Origin: Asaia bogorensis
GTDB lineage: Bacteria > Pseudomonadota > Alphaproteobacteria > Acetobacterales > Acetobacteraceae
Direction: 5' to 3'
Assembly (NCBI GenBank): GCA_945873195.1
Contig: CAMCDA010000029.1
Coordinates: 1 to 32,328 of the forward strand
Length of the DNA stretch: 32,328 nucleotides
Shown here in pieces: positions 32,289-32,328 of this stretch. Position 1 is the first letter of the stretch, and every line of letters begins with the position of its first letter. Below the pieces are notes generated by a model that worked only from the letters and a program-made list of their open reading frames with translations, did not search any database and had not been told where the DNA came from. The translations under genes and the position numbers were made by a program.

Positions 32289-32328
32289 CGTCATGGCCGG
32301 GCTTGACCCGGCCACCCACACGATAACG
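32289..32328. repeat. Half copy of the palindromic repeat at the window edge
   Basis: CGTCATGGCCGGGCTTGACC and the following CGGCC match the left arm of the 113-bp repeats. After GGCCA the sequence diverges from ATCGCCAGG to CCCACACG, so this is a single-arm variant, or the rest lies outside the window. Confidence 0.65.

Noticed and set aside
1-32328. tRNA, rRNA or riboswitch genes
   Set aside because: Scanning the intergenic gaps by eye showed no cloverleaf with a T-loop motif and no recognised riboswitch core; most gaps are too short or are filled by the repeats described.

Overview
The window is GC-rich bacterial DNA. Gene content (fused indolepyruvate:ferredoxin oxidoreductase, PII uridylyltransferase next to mutS, MsrP, short-type ArgC, Bug-type binding protein, paaGIK) fits an alphaproteobacterium, probably Rhodospirillales/Acetobacteraceae. 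That placement is inference from gene content and style, not from a marker gene. I saw no rRNA, tRNA or CRISPR array.

Layout. (1) 1-1500 is an accessory scar: the end of one gene, a truncated secreted protein, a multiply broken IS5-family element with recognisable inverted ends, and a HicB-like antitoxin missing its N-terminus. (2) 1583-4681: a SOUL heme-binding protein, msrP with a tightly coupled small membrane protein, and a PLP D-cysteine desulfhydrase-family enzyme. (3) 5008-7732: two adjacent enolase-superfamily (mandelate racemase/muconate lactonizing type) genes and a divergent GFA-family zinc protein. (4) 7729-10835: gamma-carbonic anhydrase-like protein, argC, ruvC, a small family 2 glycosyltransferase. 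(5) 10919-15464: LLM-class oxidoreductase, Bug-type periplasmic binding protein, a membrane-anchored Ala-rich coiled-coil protein, an MFS transporter, a small secreted protein. (6) 15678-17306: a TIR domain joined through one membrane helix to a C-terminal FGE-sulfatase (C-type-lectin-fold) domain. (7) 17501-24237: fused iorAB, a dense stem-loop array, an orphan HicA-like gene, and a paaG-paaI-paaK operon. (8) 24234-32241: mutS-glnD operon and a penicillin-acylase-family hydrolase.

How genes work together. iorAB turns aryl-pyruvates into aryl-acetyl-CoA, and paaK/paaG/paaI make, process or release phenylacetyl-CoA-type esters, so 17.5-24.2 kb looks like an aromatic amino-acid/arylacetate node. 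MsrP with its small membrane partner repairs periplasmic methionine sulfoxide. mutS-glnD and argC/ruvC are housekeeping.

The most interesting object is the TIR-TM-FGE protein. Its last 30 or so residues have the position, motif frame (GGSW ... GFR) and codon pattern expected of a variable region written by a diversity-generating retroelement, and it lacks the catalytic cysteine pair of true formylglycine-generating enzymes. No reverse transcriptase or template repeat is in the window, so this remains a testable hypothesis. Also notable are three 113-bp nested-palindrome repeats with covarying arms (plus one half copy), and a 225-bp run of stem-loops that includes a 27-bp inverted repeat.
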